A stretch of 64,000 bases of DNA from NCBI RefSeq assembly GCF_038502225.1, contig NC_091303.1, positions 28,916,315 through 28,980,314 of the forward strand, in the 5' to 3' direction. Shown here one piece after another: positions 35,529 to 46,200 of the stretch (within the stretch, counting starts at the first letter, position 1; each line of letters starts with the position of its first letter). This stretch comes from Cherax quadricarinatus (lineage: Eukaryota > Arthropoda > Malacostraca > Decapoda > Parastacidae). A program made the translations under genes and the position numbers. Below the pieces are notes generated by a model. It saw nothing but the letters and a program-made list of their open reading frames with translations, had not been told where the DNA came from and did no database searches.

Positions 35529-38500
35529 TCAGAGACAGTAATCTCCCAAACTATTAGGTGGGCGACGTACACGTCCAGACCTTCGTAGCCCTTGAGCCTC
35601 TTCACCAGGTTCGATATTTTCCAGCGGGGTTTGATTAACTGCTGGAGCAGAATCCTCTATTTCCATAGGGGTAGTCTCAAGGGGCTTTCCAGGAGAAAAC
35701 GAAGCATCTTTCACATCTATTGGTGTATCTTGAGATTCCACACTAATAGGGATTTCAACTGGGGCTAAATGTCTTGTAGATACTGTAGTCTCTTCACCAT
35801 TTTGGTAGCGAATGTGGGCGTAATGTGGATTAGCTTGCAGGAGCTCTACCTCTTCCACTAAAGGATCCGTCTTGTTCATCCTACGGTGACTCTTCAGGAG
35901 AACGGGTCCAGGATGACATAACCAAGTGGGCACGGAGGCTCCCGTAGAGGAACGACGTGAATAGTTGAGGAGTCTTTCATGAGGGGTTGCATTAGTAGCT
36001 GTGCACAGCAGTGATCTAATAGAGTGAAGAGCATCAGGTAGGACAGTTTGCCAGTGTTGAACAGGTAGATTGCGCGACTTTAATGTCATTGTAACTGCCT
36101 TCCATATAGTACCATTGAACCGCTCCACTTGACCATTGCCTTGAGGGTTGTTGCTTGTTGTTCTGCTGCAGGCAATACTTTTGCTAGCCAAAAACTCCTG
36201 AAGTTCGTTACTCATGAACGAGGATCCCCTGTCTGAATGGATATAAGCTGGCATACCAAAAATAGAGAACAACTGTGAAAGACAACTAATAACAGTTGAA
36301 GCAGCCATATTTGCACAGGGGAATACAAAGGGAAACCTTGAATATTCATCTACTATGTTAAGGAAATACCTATTCTGATTTGTGCTTGGTAGAGGTCCTT
36401 TGAAATCTATATTCAATCTTTCGAAAGGCTGGGTGGATTTTATGAGATGAGTCTTCTCTGGCTGATGAAAGTTTGGCTTGCACTCTGCACATACTCTGCA
36501 TGCTCTGATCACTTGTCGCACATCTTCCACTGAGTAGGGCATGTTCTTTGATTTGACAAAATGGTACAGGCGTGTAACTCCTGGGTGACACAAAGCCTTG
36601 TGGAGAGCTGAGAGTGATTGCAAATCATGACATGCTGCTCCACAGTGGGACCTAGAGAATGCATCAGGTGAGATGTTCTCTTGACCCGGTCGGTACAGAA
36701 TATCAAAGTCATAACACGATAGTTCCATCCTCCAGCGTAATATCTTGTCATTCTTTATCCTACTTTTGTGCCTCTTGTCGAACATATACATCACGGACCG
36801 TTGGTCAGTCCTTATGGTGAAATGTCTACCAGTTAAATAATGCCTCCGGTGGCGAACTGCTTCTATGATGGCCTGGGCTTCCTTTTCTACAGCAGCATAA
36901 CATTTCTCTGATCCTTGAAAAGTTCTCGAAAAGAAGGCTACTGGTCGTCCTGCCTGAGATAAGACTGCAGCAATGGCAATGTCAGATGCATCCGTTTCCA
37001 CTTCGAATGGTAGGGACTCATCAATGGCTTGAACTACTGAGTTTTCAATGTCCTGTTTGAGAGTATGGAAAGCGGCTTCTGCTTCCTTTGTCACAGGAAA
37101 TGTGGTAGCACTCAATGGGCGGACTTTACTTGAATAGTTGTAGATCCATTGTGAGTAATAAGCAAAGAGACCAAGAGTTCTTCGGAGTGACTTTTTGTCT
37201 TGAGGCACTGGAAGTTCCCGTAGAGGTCGTAGTCGTTCAGGGTCTGGGAATATTGAACCTCCTTCCACTACATAACCAAGGATGCTAAGCCTTTTAGTTG
37301 AAAAAGTGCACTTTTCCTCATTGTAACTGATATTTTTCTTTTTGGCGGCTTCCAAAAACTTATCAAGGTTTGCATCATGTTCCTCCTGGGTCTTGCCACA
37401 AATGGTAACATTATCTAAATACGCGTAGGTTCCCATGAGTTGCTCTTCCTGAATGAGTGAATCCATAATTCGTTGGAAGCAGGCTACCCCATTGGTGACT
37501 CCAAAAGGGACTCTGGTAAACTGATACAGGCCATCACTAGCCTGAAACGCTGTGTATGGTTTATCTTCATTCCTTATAGGGACTTGATGATAGGCACTCT
37601 GCAGATCAATTGTGCTAAACACGTAGTACTGAGCAATTTTGTTCACTGTATCGTCAATTCGAGGTAGAGGGTACCCATCAAGAAGTGTAAATTTGTTGAT
37701 TGTCTCAGAGTAATCGATAGCCAGTCTCCGTTTCCTATAACCATCTTTAACAACAACAACCTGTGCACGCCAAGGGGAATCACTCGGTTCTATAATACCC
37801 TCCTTCAGCAGCCTCTGAGTTTCTTTCTCAATGAACATCCGATCCTCATAAGAATAGCGGCGTGACTTAGCTGATATAGGATGGCAATCCGCGGTAAGAT
37901 TTGCAAACAGCTTTGGTGGGTCTACCCTTAAAGTGCTAAGTCCACAGACAACAAGAGGAGGCAGTTCACCTCCATATGTTAAGGTGACACTACCATGCAG
38001 CTTCTGAAAGTCCTGACCAAGGATAACATCAGAGCACAGTTGTGGCAGAATAGCTAAATGTACATCTTGATAATCCTTTCCATTAACTCTGAGATTTACC
38101 TTACAAAACCCTAAGGTCTGAATAGAGAGAGATGTTGATGCCATGGAAACGGTACCTGATGAGTGATGTAGAGTCAAGGAGAGCCGTTTAACTAAGTCAA
38201 GGTTGATGAAACTCTCTGAGCTGCCACTATCAATAAGACCATCTACTTCTGTTCCTTTGATGAATACTTTCACAACTGCCTTTGACAGTGAATTTGGAGT
38301 AGCCGCAGAAGTCACTGTTGCTAGAGTCGCATGATCACTGGAATGTGTGGAGGCACTAGCTGTTGTTGATGCATTAGCACGACATACTTTAGCAAAGTGA
38401 CCTTTCTTGTGGCATTTATGGCACATTGCTTCACGAGCAGGACACCTTGGACGTGGATGTCTTGAAAAACCACAAAAGAAACACACCGTACCTGCTGCTG

Positions 38501-39116
38501 CTGTCACTGAGGCAGGTTCCCCAGTAACTTCATTGCAAGAGTCTTGGTCAGGAATTGCAGCACTTACCACTCGAGAAGGCTGAGTGGTACTGTATACTTC
38601 AGAATTCTTCTGGGCTGAATCTAGAGCTCTTGCCTGGTCAAAGGCAGCAGCTAAGTCGAGAGTTTTATTCTCCAATAAACGCTGCCTTATTATTGGTGAT
38701 TGCAGGCCACTGATAAAAGCATCCCTGATGGACTCTTCACAATACTGAGCAGCTGTCACTGCTTGGAAGTGACAGTCCTTACCTAAAATTTTCAGTGCTT
38801 GAAAGTATTCCTCTAAGGACTCATCAATCTGCTGGCGGCGAGTTGCAAGGCGATAGCGTGCAAAGATTTCATTTGTAGGTTTAATATACTGAGACTTGAG
38901 GGTTTTGATAGCATCTTCGTAGGTATTACACTCAGAAATAGCCTCATATATCTTAGGTGACACAAAATTGATGAGCAGACTTAGTTTATCTAGATCTTCT
39001 TTAGGAAGGGCTCCCAAGAAGTTTTCGAAAGTCTTAAACCAGTGCTTCCATTCCTGAGCAGCCGTTGATAAGCTGGGGTCACAGTCTAGCCTCTCAGGTT
39101 TCAGTAAACGCTCCAT
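35529..39116 (-). CDS. Gyp-1 Gag-Pol polyprotein
   Basis: A single 1195-codon ORF without internal stop. Gag-like N-terminus ([20 protein letters not shown]), two Cys/His clusters near residues 212-243 ([14 protein letters not shown] and [14 protein letters not shown]), aspartic protease [15 protein letters not shown] near 295, reverse transcriptase near 430-620 with [15 protein letters not shown] and [10 protein letters not shown], RNase H with [20 protein letters not shown] and [11 protein letters not shown], integrase with H...H...CRVCAEC zinc site, [14 protein letters not shown] and GQVERFNGT as the DDE acids. Ends [17 protein letters not shown]. Gag and Pol are fused without a frameshift. 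The RT box is YLDN, not YxDD, also in the second copy. Belongs to Ty3/gypsy by domain order (RT-RH-IN). Confidence 0.95.
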   Translation of the reverse strand: MERLLKPERLDCDPSLSTAAQEWKHWFKTFENFLGALPKEDLDKLSLLINFVSPKIYEAISECNTYEDAIKTLKSQYIKPTNEIFARYRLATRRQQIDESLEEYFQALKILGKDCHFQAVTAAQYCEESIRDAFISGLQSPIIRQRLLENKTLDLAAAFDQARALDSAQKNSEVYSTTQPSRVVSAAIPDQDSCNEVTGEPASVTAAAGTVCFFCGFSRHPRPRCPAREAMCHKCHKKGHFAKVCRANASTTASASTHSSDHATLATVTSAATPNSLSKAVVKVFIKGTEVDGLIDSGSSESFINLDLVKRLSLTLHHSSGTVSMASTSLSIQTLGFCKVNLRVNGKDYQDVHLAILPQLCSDVILGQDFQKLHGSVTLTYGGELPPLVVCGLSTLRVDPPKLFANLTADCHPISAKSRRYSYEDRMFIEKETQRLLKEGIIEPSDSPWRAQVVVVKDGYRKRRLAIDYSETINKFTLLDGYPLPRIDDTVNKIAQYYVFSTIDLQSAYHQVPIRNEDKPYTAFQASDGLYQFTRVPFGVTNGVACFQRIMDSLIQEEQLMGTYAYLDNVTICGKTQEEHDANLDKFLEAAKKKNISYNEEKCTFSTKRLSILGYVVEGGSIFPDPERLRPLRELPVPQDKKSLRRTLGLFAYYSQWIYNYSSKVRPLSATTFPVTKEAEAAFHTLKQDIENSVVQAIDESLPFEVETDASDIAIAAVLSQAGRPVAFFSRTFQGSEKCYAAVEKEAQAIIEAVRHRRHYLTGRHFTIRTDQRSVMYMFDKRHKSRIKNDKILRWRMELSCYDFDILYRPGQENISPDAFSRSHCGAACHDLQSLSALHKALCHPGVTRLYHFVKSKNMPYSVEDVRQVIRACRVCAECKPNFHQPEKTHLIKSTQPFERLNIDFKGPLPSTNQNRYFLNIVDEYSRFPFVFPCANMAASTVISCLSQLFSIFGMPAYIHSDRGSSFMSNELQEFLASKSIACSRTTSNNPQGNGQVERFNGTIWKAVTMTLKSRNLPVQHWQTVLPDALHSIRSLLCTATNATPHERLLNYSRRSSTGASVPTWLCHPGPVLLKSHRRMNKTDPLVEEVELLQANPHYAHIRYQNGEETTVSTRHLAPVEIPISVESQDTPIDVKDASFSPGKPLETTPMEIEDSAPAVNQTPLENIEPGEEAQGLRRSGRVRRPPNSLGDYCL

Positions 39117-39159
39117 GTTGTGATGTAGTCTAGCGCAGGATCACCACCAGGTAGCCCAG

Positions 39160-39177
39160 GATTCTATGTTCAATAAA
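39160..39177 (-). promoter_or_regulatory. Gyp-1 candidate self-complementary primer site
   Basis: In element orientation the 18 nt tttattgaacatagaatc lie one base downstream of the 5' LTR, where a primer-binding site belongs. Their exact reverse complement lies inside the LTR at 39213-39230, 35 nt away. No tRNA 3'-end complement (TGG start) abuts the LTR. This matches the self-priming layout known for Tf1 and sushi-like gypsy elements. It is inference from position and complementarity. Confidence 0.65.
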
Positions 39178-39178
39178 T

Positions 39179-39517
39179 TGTTGTGATAGAAACACAGGCC
39201 TTATCTCTAGGCTTTATTGAACATAGAATCTTCATAGTACTTCTGCAACAACAAAATATAATGACTAGTACATCTAATAATGGCTTCTACAGGGATGGTG
39301 ATGTCTTGCATATGTCAAGAGAAAAGTTATAACTACAGGCCACATATTTAAACTCACCATGTAATCTGCATCGCTGATAAATGGATAAAGTAGGAGAGAA
39401 TCACACACCATGTGTTGGTGCCCATGACACACACCAAACTGTTGTTGTTGTTAAGGGCCCCTAGAGGTGGTGCAGTATTATCCTGCTGCTGCTCCCCACA
39501 GGACCAGTATCACTACA
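39179..39517 (-). mobile_element. Gyp-1 5' LTR
   Basis: 339-bp LTR with TG/CA ends. In element sense it has caataaagcc about 32 nt before its end (possible polyadenylation signal inside the self-complementary segment). It has the 37 bases (ttggtgcccatgacacacac..) missing from the other LTR. Confidence 0.93.
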
Positions 39518-39944
39518 GTATGAGAGTATAGTTTTACCAACGCTCTTATATGGGTGTGAAGCGTGGGTGATGAATGTTACAGCGAGGAGAAGGCTGGAGG
39601 CAGTGGAGATGTCATGTCTGAGGGCAATGTGTGGTGTGAATATAATGCAGAGAATTCGTAGTTTGGAAGTTAGGAGGAGGTGCGGGATTACCAAAACTAT
39701 TGTCCAGAGGGCTGAGGAAGGGTTGTTGAGGTGGTTTGGACATGTAGAGAGAATGGAGCGAAACAGAATGACTTCAAGAGTGTATCAGTCTGTAGTGGAA
39801 GGAAGGCGGGGTAGGGGTCGGCCTAGGAAAGGTTGGAGGGAGGGGGTAAAGGAGGTTTTGTGTGCGAGGGGTTTGGACTTCCAGCAGGCATGCGTGAGCG
39901 TGTTTGATAGGAGTGAATGGAGACAAATGGTTTTTAATACTTGA
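39518..39944 (+). pseudogene. LINE-D C-terminus after Gyp-1
   Basis: Starts with the second gtatg and continues the LINE-D protein: LLYGCEAWMMNVTARRRLE-type text, CLRAMCGVNIMQRIRSLEVR, CGITKTIVQRAEEGLLRWFG, GRPRKGWREGVKEVLCARGL, SEWRQMVFNT and TGA. It matches 27915-28333 of the other copy and is open throughout, with no stop. Confidence 0.9.
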
Positions 39945-40195
39945 CGTGCTGTTGGAGTGTGAGCAAAGTAACATTTATGAAGGGATTCAGGGAAACCGGC
40001 AGGCCGGACTTGAGTCCTGGAGATGGGAAGTACAGTGCCTGTACTCTGAAGGAGGGGTGTTAATGTTGCAGTTTAAAAACTGTAGTGTAAAGCACCCTTC
40101 TGGCAAGACAGTGATGGAGTGAATGATGGTGAAAGTTTTTCTTTTTCGGGCCACCCTGCCTTGGTGGGAATCGGCCAGTGTGATAATAACAAAAT
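39945..40195 (+). mobile_element. LINE-D 3' UTR and terminus
   Basis: gaaaccggcaggccggactt to ccctgccttggtgggaatcg and gataataacaaaataataaa. Same end as 28585. Confidence 0.88.
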
Positions 40196-40354
40196 AATAA
40201 ATAAAGAATAATAAAACTGTTATTCTTAATCAAGGTTATTATAAACTAAATAATGAGAACATTATTACATTTTATTGATGTCGGTCCTCATAACGTGGTT
40301 TTTTGCACACGTCCTCCGACTCCCCCAGCGCATCTAGGTTCCCGTTCTCTATTT

Positions 40355-40502
40355 CTGACCAATCACAGACCTTCCCTGAGTCGCCCCAGCTGTGCGGTGA
40401 TGGCTTCTGCTCGCTTCCCATTGGTCGAGAGAGCTGAATGTAAACACTTCTACCTTGCCGGCGCCAAAACTCATGTTTCTCGGTTGAGTGCTCCTTATAT
40501 AC
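40355..40502 (+). promoter_or_regulatory. Promoter-like region with CCAAT and TATA boxes
   Basis: CCAAT at 40359-40363 (tgaccaatcac), inverted CCAAT at 40430-40434 (cattggtcg), and a TATA-like ttatata at 40495-40501. It lies in locally GC-rich DNA that contrasts with the AT-rich surroundings and sits 25-160 bp upstream of the ATG at 40524. Confidence 0.5.
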
Positions 40503-40523
40503 TGAAGCATTTCACCCTATACA

Positions 40524-40991
40524 ATGTTGGTGAGTACTGATTTGTGTGTCTAGTGTGTAAATGAATAGTTTAGCCATATTTTGATATATATATATATATG
40601 AAGGCATTGTGAAGCATATTACGAGTGTACCATGCAAATGAAAAAAGTGCAACAAAATAGGACCAAGTACAGTCGTTCCTGCCCTTTTAGGTGCAGTTTT
40701 CAAGTTTCGGTATATAAATATTTCCATAAAACTTGGTAGTGTATATATGAATTCAGTAATGGTCTGGGTGTGTACAGAACATTTTTATTGTCCTTCCAGA
40801 TCAATAAGAAATTGTTCTACGGTGAGTCCTCCAAGGATAAGTCGAAATTTGTCTGTAATTGGGATGATAGTGACTCAGATCACGACCCAGATGACCTGGA
40901 AGTGGTGGAAACTGATGATGAATACTTGCCACAAGATGGAGAGGTGCCAACAGATGACGAAGAAGCTATGCCACCATCCAAAAAGAAGTAA
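40524..40991 (+). CDS. Two-exon small acidic protein (piggyBac-like N-terminus?)
   Basis: Exon 1 ATG TTG (40524-40529) is followed by a donor gtgagt. The acceptor is tattgtccttccag (ends 40799). Exon 2, 40800-40991, continues in frame for 63 codons. The 65-residue product reads MLINKKLFYGESSKDKSKF, VCNWDDSDSDHDPDDLEVV, ETDDEYLPQDGEV and ends PPSKKK. It is strongly acidic in the middle with a basic end. Acidic, DD-rich N-termini occur in piggyBac transposases, and a Cys-pair segment lies just downstream in another frame, hence the suggestion. A host gene with further exons cannot be excluded. Splicing is predicted only. Confidence 0.4.
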
Positions 40992-41556
40992 TTGAACAAG
41001 AAGAAGATACTTGCTTACATGCAAGTATTGTAGCAACAAGAATAATCATGTTACATCCTCATTTTCCTGTGCCACATGCAAAGTAAACTATCCATCAAGA
41101 TGGATAGAAATTGTTTCATAAAGTTTCATTGCAGAAATTAGTGATGTAAAAGGATTGTTCTTTCTCAGGGAACTCAGGAATATTTCATTTGTAAGTTGTA
41201 TCCCATTGCAATGTGTCATTGTTGATAAGTAGTTCCTATTTCTATTTTTAACTGCTTACAAATTGTTCAGAAACCAGTTCCATTTATGTTTTTTATATTG
41301 TCTATTTGTATAATAAATTTAAAAAATATTTGTTTTTCTTACAACAATTGCAACCTTGCAACATTCTAAATTGTTATACCCCAAACGGGCAGGACCGAAT
41401 ATACTCGGTCTTCGAATATCTGCAATTGCCCAAGATGTTACTTTCACAACTCCGTTTGGATGGTCTCAGTGACCTTACATCGAGTGGCTCTATCTCCTCA
41501 TACGAAATTACTTTCAAAATCCGCATTTTAGTCTGCCTTGCCCTCTGAAGGGTTAA

Positions 41557-41769
41557 GAATGTTTCCATCAAGCATGAGTGTGATTCAAGAAGTCAGGGAT
41601 ATTTGTGGAGTCCAGTTCATTAAACCCAAAGCGGCCTTCCATTATCTGTTATTTCTTCAACAACACCTTCCACTTGAGAGGGAAATTATTTGCACAATGA
41701 GACAAAATGTGTTTCCACACTTAATGCATATTGCTTGAAGTTAATTCTTCCTAAGCATTGCAAATATTT
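41557..41769. other. No recognised feature
   Basis: A 66-codon frame (41538-41738) crosses the TTAA end and has no motif that I know. The rest is AT-rich. Confidence 0.35.
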
Positions 41770-42105
41770 TCAATTTTTTTGGTCTGTGTATCCATCATCT
41801 TCCACTATTTTCTTAGAAAAATCGTGATATTTATCAGCAGCTTCTTTATCTGCTCTGGCAGAATCACCTGTAACTTCTTTATCTGCTCTGGCAGACTCAC
41901 CTGTAACTTCTTTATCTGCTCTGGCAGACTCACCTGTAACTTCTTTATCTGCTCTGGCAGACTCACCTGTAACTTCTTTATCTGCTCTGGCAGACTCACC
42001 TCTAACATTATACAATTGAATGTGATTGCTAAAATGGTCAAAACAACTATTGCTTGCAATAATAGTTTCTTCAGTTTCTGCATGATAAGAGACGCTCCGT
42101 TTCAA
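41770..42105 (-). CDS. Hypothetical protein with 11-residue repeats
   Basis: A 111-codon minus-strand ORF. After a non-repetitive start (MKRSVSYHAETEETIIASNS) it has about five exact or near-exact units of ESARADKEVTG (33-bp period, 41840-42003), then AADKYHDFSKKIVEDDGYTD and a stop. The repeat is charged and would be helical. The period is a multiple of three and units differ by single bases. I see no promoter, splice sites or known family, and it may be a minisatellite that happens to be open. Confidence 0.3.
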   Translation of the reverse strand: MKRSVSYHAETEETIIASNSCFDHFSNHIQLYNVRGESARADKEVTGESARADKEVTGESARADKEVTGESARADKEVTGDSARADKEAADKYHDFSKKIVEDDGYTDQKN

Positions 42106-42130
42106 TCATTATAATGCTTCTATTTCTAGT

Positions 42131-42330
42131 ACAGTAGGGCCCTACTTATTCAGCAGGTTAGGTTTCAGGCTACCACCGGAAAACGGACATCGCTGGAAAG
42201 CAGAACGCCATTTTTTCCACTTATAAATGCATATAAATGCCAGATAACAAATTTACACTAACATATATTAAGTTAGCAATAGAACTAGTAATTAAAATTC
42301 AATAAAAAGTAAAATATACACAGTACATTC
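42131..42330 (+). repeat. DNA-transposon-type terminus (cagtagggccc)
   Basis: Starts cagtagggccctacttattc and ggttaggtttcaggctacca, then AT-rich text. It resembles, from memory, the ends of pogo/mariner-type MITEs in decapods. The opposite end was not identified. Confidence 0.45.
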
Positions 42331-42419
42331 ATTACTTACCTCAGAATATTTGTAGTCTTAATGTAGGGTGAGGGGTGAGTAGTATTTGCTGTAAGAAGTA
42401 AGGTGTGGTAGGTATGGTA

Positions 42420-44010
42420 GCCCTCCCAGCAAACCTATACTACGACATTTAACACCCTTGCAAACAGTTCATCAGGGCCTGGGGATTTGTTAGGTTTTAG
42501 TTTCTCTATTTGTCTGAGGACCATATCACATTACCACAATCGTGCATAGTTTATTATCGTCCTGTTCTACATAACCTATTATTTCAGGAATATTGCTAGT
42601 ATTTTCCTGGGTGAAAACTGAAAGGAAGTAGGTATTGAGAATTTCACACTTATCCCTATCATTGTCAATGATCTGACCAGAGTTACTCTTAAGTGGGCCA
42701 ATCTTGTCCCTAATCTTACTTCTGTATACCTGAAAGAACCCTTTTGAGTTAGTCTTTGAATCCGTTGCGACCTTAGCCTCATAATCCCTTTTTGCTTTTC
42801 TTATTACTTTCTCTATTTCTCTCTTTAATTGAATATATTGATTTCTTAACTGCCCATCCCCTCTTTTGATATGCCTATATATGCCTCTCTTTTGACCACT
42901 GAGATGTTTTAATCTATTGTTCATTCATTTAGGATCATTTTTGTTAGTTCTAATTTCCCTACTCAGAACAAAAGTTGTCTGGGCAGCTAGAACTATGCTC
43001 TGACAAACGTCATATTGGCGACCAAGATCACCTACCTGACCCATAGTCAGGACATCCCAATTTAGCCCACCCAGGTAATTTTTCAGTCCCATGAAGTCGG
43101 CCAAGCGAAAATCTGGGACAGAGATTTGATTGCAGTTATCTGGGCAGTTCCATGATATATTGAAACTAAGTGATTTGTGGTCACTTTCCCCAAGCTCATC
43201 ATTAACCTCATGATTATTAATGACTGTTTGTTGGCAAGAACCAAGTCAAGTAGATTGTTTCCTCTAGTTGGTTCTGTCACAACCTGTTCTAAAAAGCAAT
43301 CCTGAACCGTATCAAGAAAGTCACTAGATTCAAGATTTCCTGTCATATTGTTCCAATCAATTTGTCTAAAGTTAATTAAAATCTCCCATTATCACAACAT
43401 TTTCATATCTAGATGCCTTATGAATTTCATCCCATAACAGCTTACTGCACTCCCTATCAAGGTTTGGGGGCCTATAAATCACACCCAAAATTAATTTTCA
43501 GGACCTTCGAGAAACTGTAGCCAAACAGATTCTGTGTTCGATGTTTCTAATCTTATATCATGTCTAAGACTACCAATTTAAATTTTCTCTGGGATACATC
43601 GCCACTCCACCACCCTTCCTGTTGACCCTATCAGTGTGGAATAGTTTATAACCCTGTATGTTGCATTCAGAAAGCATTTCTATATCTTTCAGGTTTAACC
43701 AGGTCTCTGTTATACCAATAATATCTATATTACCTAAACTTGCAAGTAATCTTGAAAGTGTAGGTAATATAGATATTTCTTAGACTCCTACTATTTGCAT
43801 AGTAAACCTTAAGGGAGCTAGTCACTCGTTGCCCTCTGCTATCTCTCTTTGTTTGTTGATCAATTGATTTGCCATTACTAGCAACTTTATTTTGAATATT
43901 GTCTTTTGGTTCATTTGCGTTCATCCCCATTGTGTACAAGTTGTCTCCACATCGGTACAGTAGAATAAAGAGCAACACTCCCATTCTCATGTAATACACC
44001 ACTTTTAGAA
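42420..44010 (-). pseudogene. LINE-E endonuclease to RT start
   Basis: Minus-strand decayed CR1-type ORF2. From 44010: MAFLLKVVYYMRMGVLLFIL, then RGQRVTSSLKVYYANSRSLR (endonuclease start), a broken middle, LDTVQDCFLEQVVTEPTRGN then NLLDLVLANKQSLI (about 43330-43200), a basic linker (RHIKRGDGQLRNQYIQLKRE, AKRDYEAKVATDSKTNSKGF) and the RT start KIEKLKPNKSPGPDELFARV at about 42500-42440. There are many stops and shifts. Near 43727-43778 a 16-bp inverted pair (aatatctatattacct) replaces endonuclease sequence. The 3' half is missing. Confidence 0.75.
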
Positions 44011-44156
44011 GGAATGCCACTGATTGAGAGCATGCAAAAGGAATAATTTTGTATAGTTACCCCCAATAATACTATTGTGTACAATTTTCTTTGGTGTCAA
44101 ACTAGAGAAAACGTTATTCTTTCTGACACTCCAACAAGACGACTGGAAAACATCTT

Positions 44157-45742
44157 TTTTTTTTTTTTTTTTATTTATTTATTTATTTAGTAATTTAAGC
44201 ATACATACAGAGGTACAAAAAATGCAGGTAAGAGCAGCATGCCAAAGCCACTTATATGCATAGCATTACGGGCTGGCTTAAAATTAACTTAAGATTAACT
44301 AAGCAATGATGAAATCAGTGAGAAAACATTATTGTAAACAGATAACAATAAAGTACAAATGAGTATTACAAAGACAGGTCATATGGTTGCTTGCATTGCT
44401 GTACATTCAGTAGAATGGAGAATTCTGTTAGGTAGTGTATTTAAAAAAATAATAAAGTTAGATTGGGTCCTAGGTTTAACATTTGTGTGATATAATTGTG
44501 AGTAACATATAGGATATACAATTTATAAGGTTCAGTTATTCAGTATTTATTTGGTTTTGAGTGAGTAAGTGATCTTTGAGAAGAGACTTGAATTTATAAA
44601 CAGGTAGTGTTTCTTTTATATTTACAGGTAATGAATTCCAGATTTTAGGGCCTTTTATGTGCATTGAGTTTTTGCATAGCGTGAGATGGACACGAGGAAC
44701 ATCAAAGAGTGATCTGTGCCTTGTGTTATGGTCATGTGTTCTGTCGAGGTTGGCAAGGAGATGTTTGAGGGGAGGGTTAATATCAGAGTTAAGTGTTCTA
44801 TGTATGTAATAGGTGCAATAATAAGTATGGATGTTTTGTATGGTGAGTAGGTTGAGTGTTTTGAATATTGGTGGAGTGTGTTGCCTGTAGTGAGAATTTG
44901 TTATCATTCTAACTGCAGCCTTTTGTTGGGTAATTAGTGGTCTGAGATGGTTACTTGTTGTTGAGCCCCATGCACAAATTCCATAGGTGAGATAGGGGTA
45001 AATAAGAGAGTGATAAAGGGCCAGGAGGGCTGACTGTGGAACATAGTACCGTATCTTCGATAGTATGCCTACAGTCTTGGAAATTTTCTTAGAAATTTGT
45101 TGTATATGTGTATGAAATTTGAGTCTATTATCGAGGTGGATTCCTAGGAATTTTCCCTCTGTTAGCTTTGTGATAGGTGATCCGTTTATTGTTATGTTAA
45201 GAGGTACATCTGTAGCTCTGTTACCAAACTGAATGAAGTAGGTTTTGTCAATGTTTAGTGTAAGTTTGTTAGTCCTCATCCAGGTAGATATTTTCTGTAA
45301 TTCGGTGTTTACAGTATTGGCTAGCGTGACTGGGCTCGGGTGAGAGAAGACGTATGTAGTGTCATCTGCAAAAAGTGTGGGTTTGAGTAATTGCGAAGCA
45401 TTTGGTAGGTCATTTATGTATAGGAGAAAGAGAAGAGGGCCAAGGACACTTCCCTGTGGGACACCAACTGTAATTGTGCGGAAGAGCTTGCCCCATTTGC
45501 GTACACGTATTGGCTTCTGTTGCTGAGGTATGACTTGAGGTAGTTGAGGGAGTGCCCTCTTATACCATAGTGTGACAATTTTACGTGGAGCAAGTCATGG
45601 TCAACTGTATCAAAAGCTTTACGTAAGTCAATGAAGATCCCCAGTGGGACTTCTTTTTTCTCTATTGCAGTGTATATATGTTCTAGCATGTGTATAATAG
45701 CATCATTATTATTTTTATTAGGCCTGAATCCAAATTGGCATG
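44157..45742 (-). mobile_element. LINE-B copy
   Basis: Minus-strand LINE, 5'-truncated at about 45742 in the RT fingers, ending in an AAATA tail plus A run (T-rich at 44155-44190 in window orientation). The 3' UTR equals that of 3000-3381. Confidence 0.88.
44536..45742 (-). pseudogene. LINE-B RT
   Basis: Read from 45742: PCQFGFRPNK-type start, then MLEHIYTAIEKKEVPLGIFI and DLRKAFDTVDHDLL (catalytic Asp present), GIRGHSLNYLKSYLSNRSQY. A frameshift occurs in the GVPQGSVLGP region near 45470, and the FADD region is at about 45370 in another frame. The last 247 codons (45279-44536) are open: MRTNKLTLNIDKTYFIQFGN, GKFLGIHLDNRLKFHTHIQQ, SLIYPYLTYGICAWGS, ending LLTQNQINTE. Same gene order as LINE-A with consistent sequence differences, so a sister family. 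Confidence 0.85.
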
Positions 45743-45869
45743 TTTATATTAATTTATTCTACTGTGGGGTATATTTATCATGTTTATATGTTATGTAGTA
45801 TGTTTATTACTATATAATTTTGGAAAAATATCATATATCGATTAATGAAAATGCTTACATTACCATAAT
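45743..45869. other. AT-rich spacer
   Basis: No feature seen. Confidence 0.4.
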
Positions 45870-46200
45870 ACAGTGGAACCTTGACTTACGAGTTTAATCC
45901 GTTCCAGGAGCTAGCTCATAACTCAATTTACTCGTATATCAAATTAATGTTCCTCATTTAAATTAACTGAAAAGCCATTAATCCGTTCCTGCACTCTGGA
46001 GAGACGAGAAAAAATACTTGAATATGACGCTATTATCAAATGTACGGCTTATTTATTTATCACAATTCATCTAATATGATATAATAAACAATATAATTAG
46101 CACAAAAACATTATATATAATCTAGAATGAATAAAATAGGCCATAATATGGTGGCAGAGGCAGCGGCAGAACTGTCTGCCATTTCTGTCCCAATTTGACT
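45870..46200 (+). repeat. Tigger/pogo-type element end
   Basis: Starts cagtggaaccttgacttacg and agtttaatccgttccaggag. It shares the stretch tctaatatgatataataaac and aatgaataaaataggccata with 54984-55260 and partly with 56995-57090. The CAGTGG start matches the terminus beside the Tigger transposase at 59448. Confidence 0.6.

Larger units (their letters stand above)
40240..41556 (+). mobile_element. Putative piggyBac derivative, core deleted
   Basis: Right end reads ccctctgaagggTTAA (41541-41556), the form of a piggyBac-type terminus at a TTAA target. Inside are a promoter-like region, a two-exon acidic ORF and, in another frame at about 41020-41120, TCKYCSNKNNHVTSSFSC followed by ATCKVNY, a CX2C...CX2C pair like the Cys-rich C-terminus of piggyBac transposases. 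No catalytic Asp-bearing core lies between. A matching left terminus was not found, so the left limit is approximate. Confidence 0.4.

Noticed and set aside
39131..39150. tRNA primer site for Gyp-1 (element-sense tggtgatcctgcgc)
   Set aside because: It resembles a Trp-type site only loosely and lies ~30 nt from the LTR end; the 18-nt self-complementary site lies one base from the LTR.
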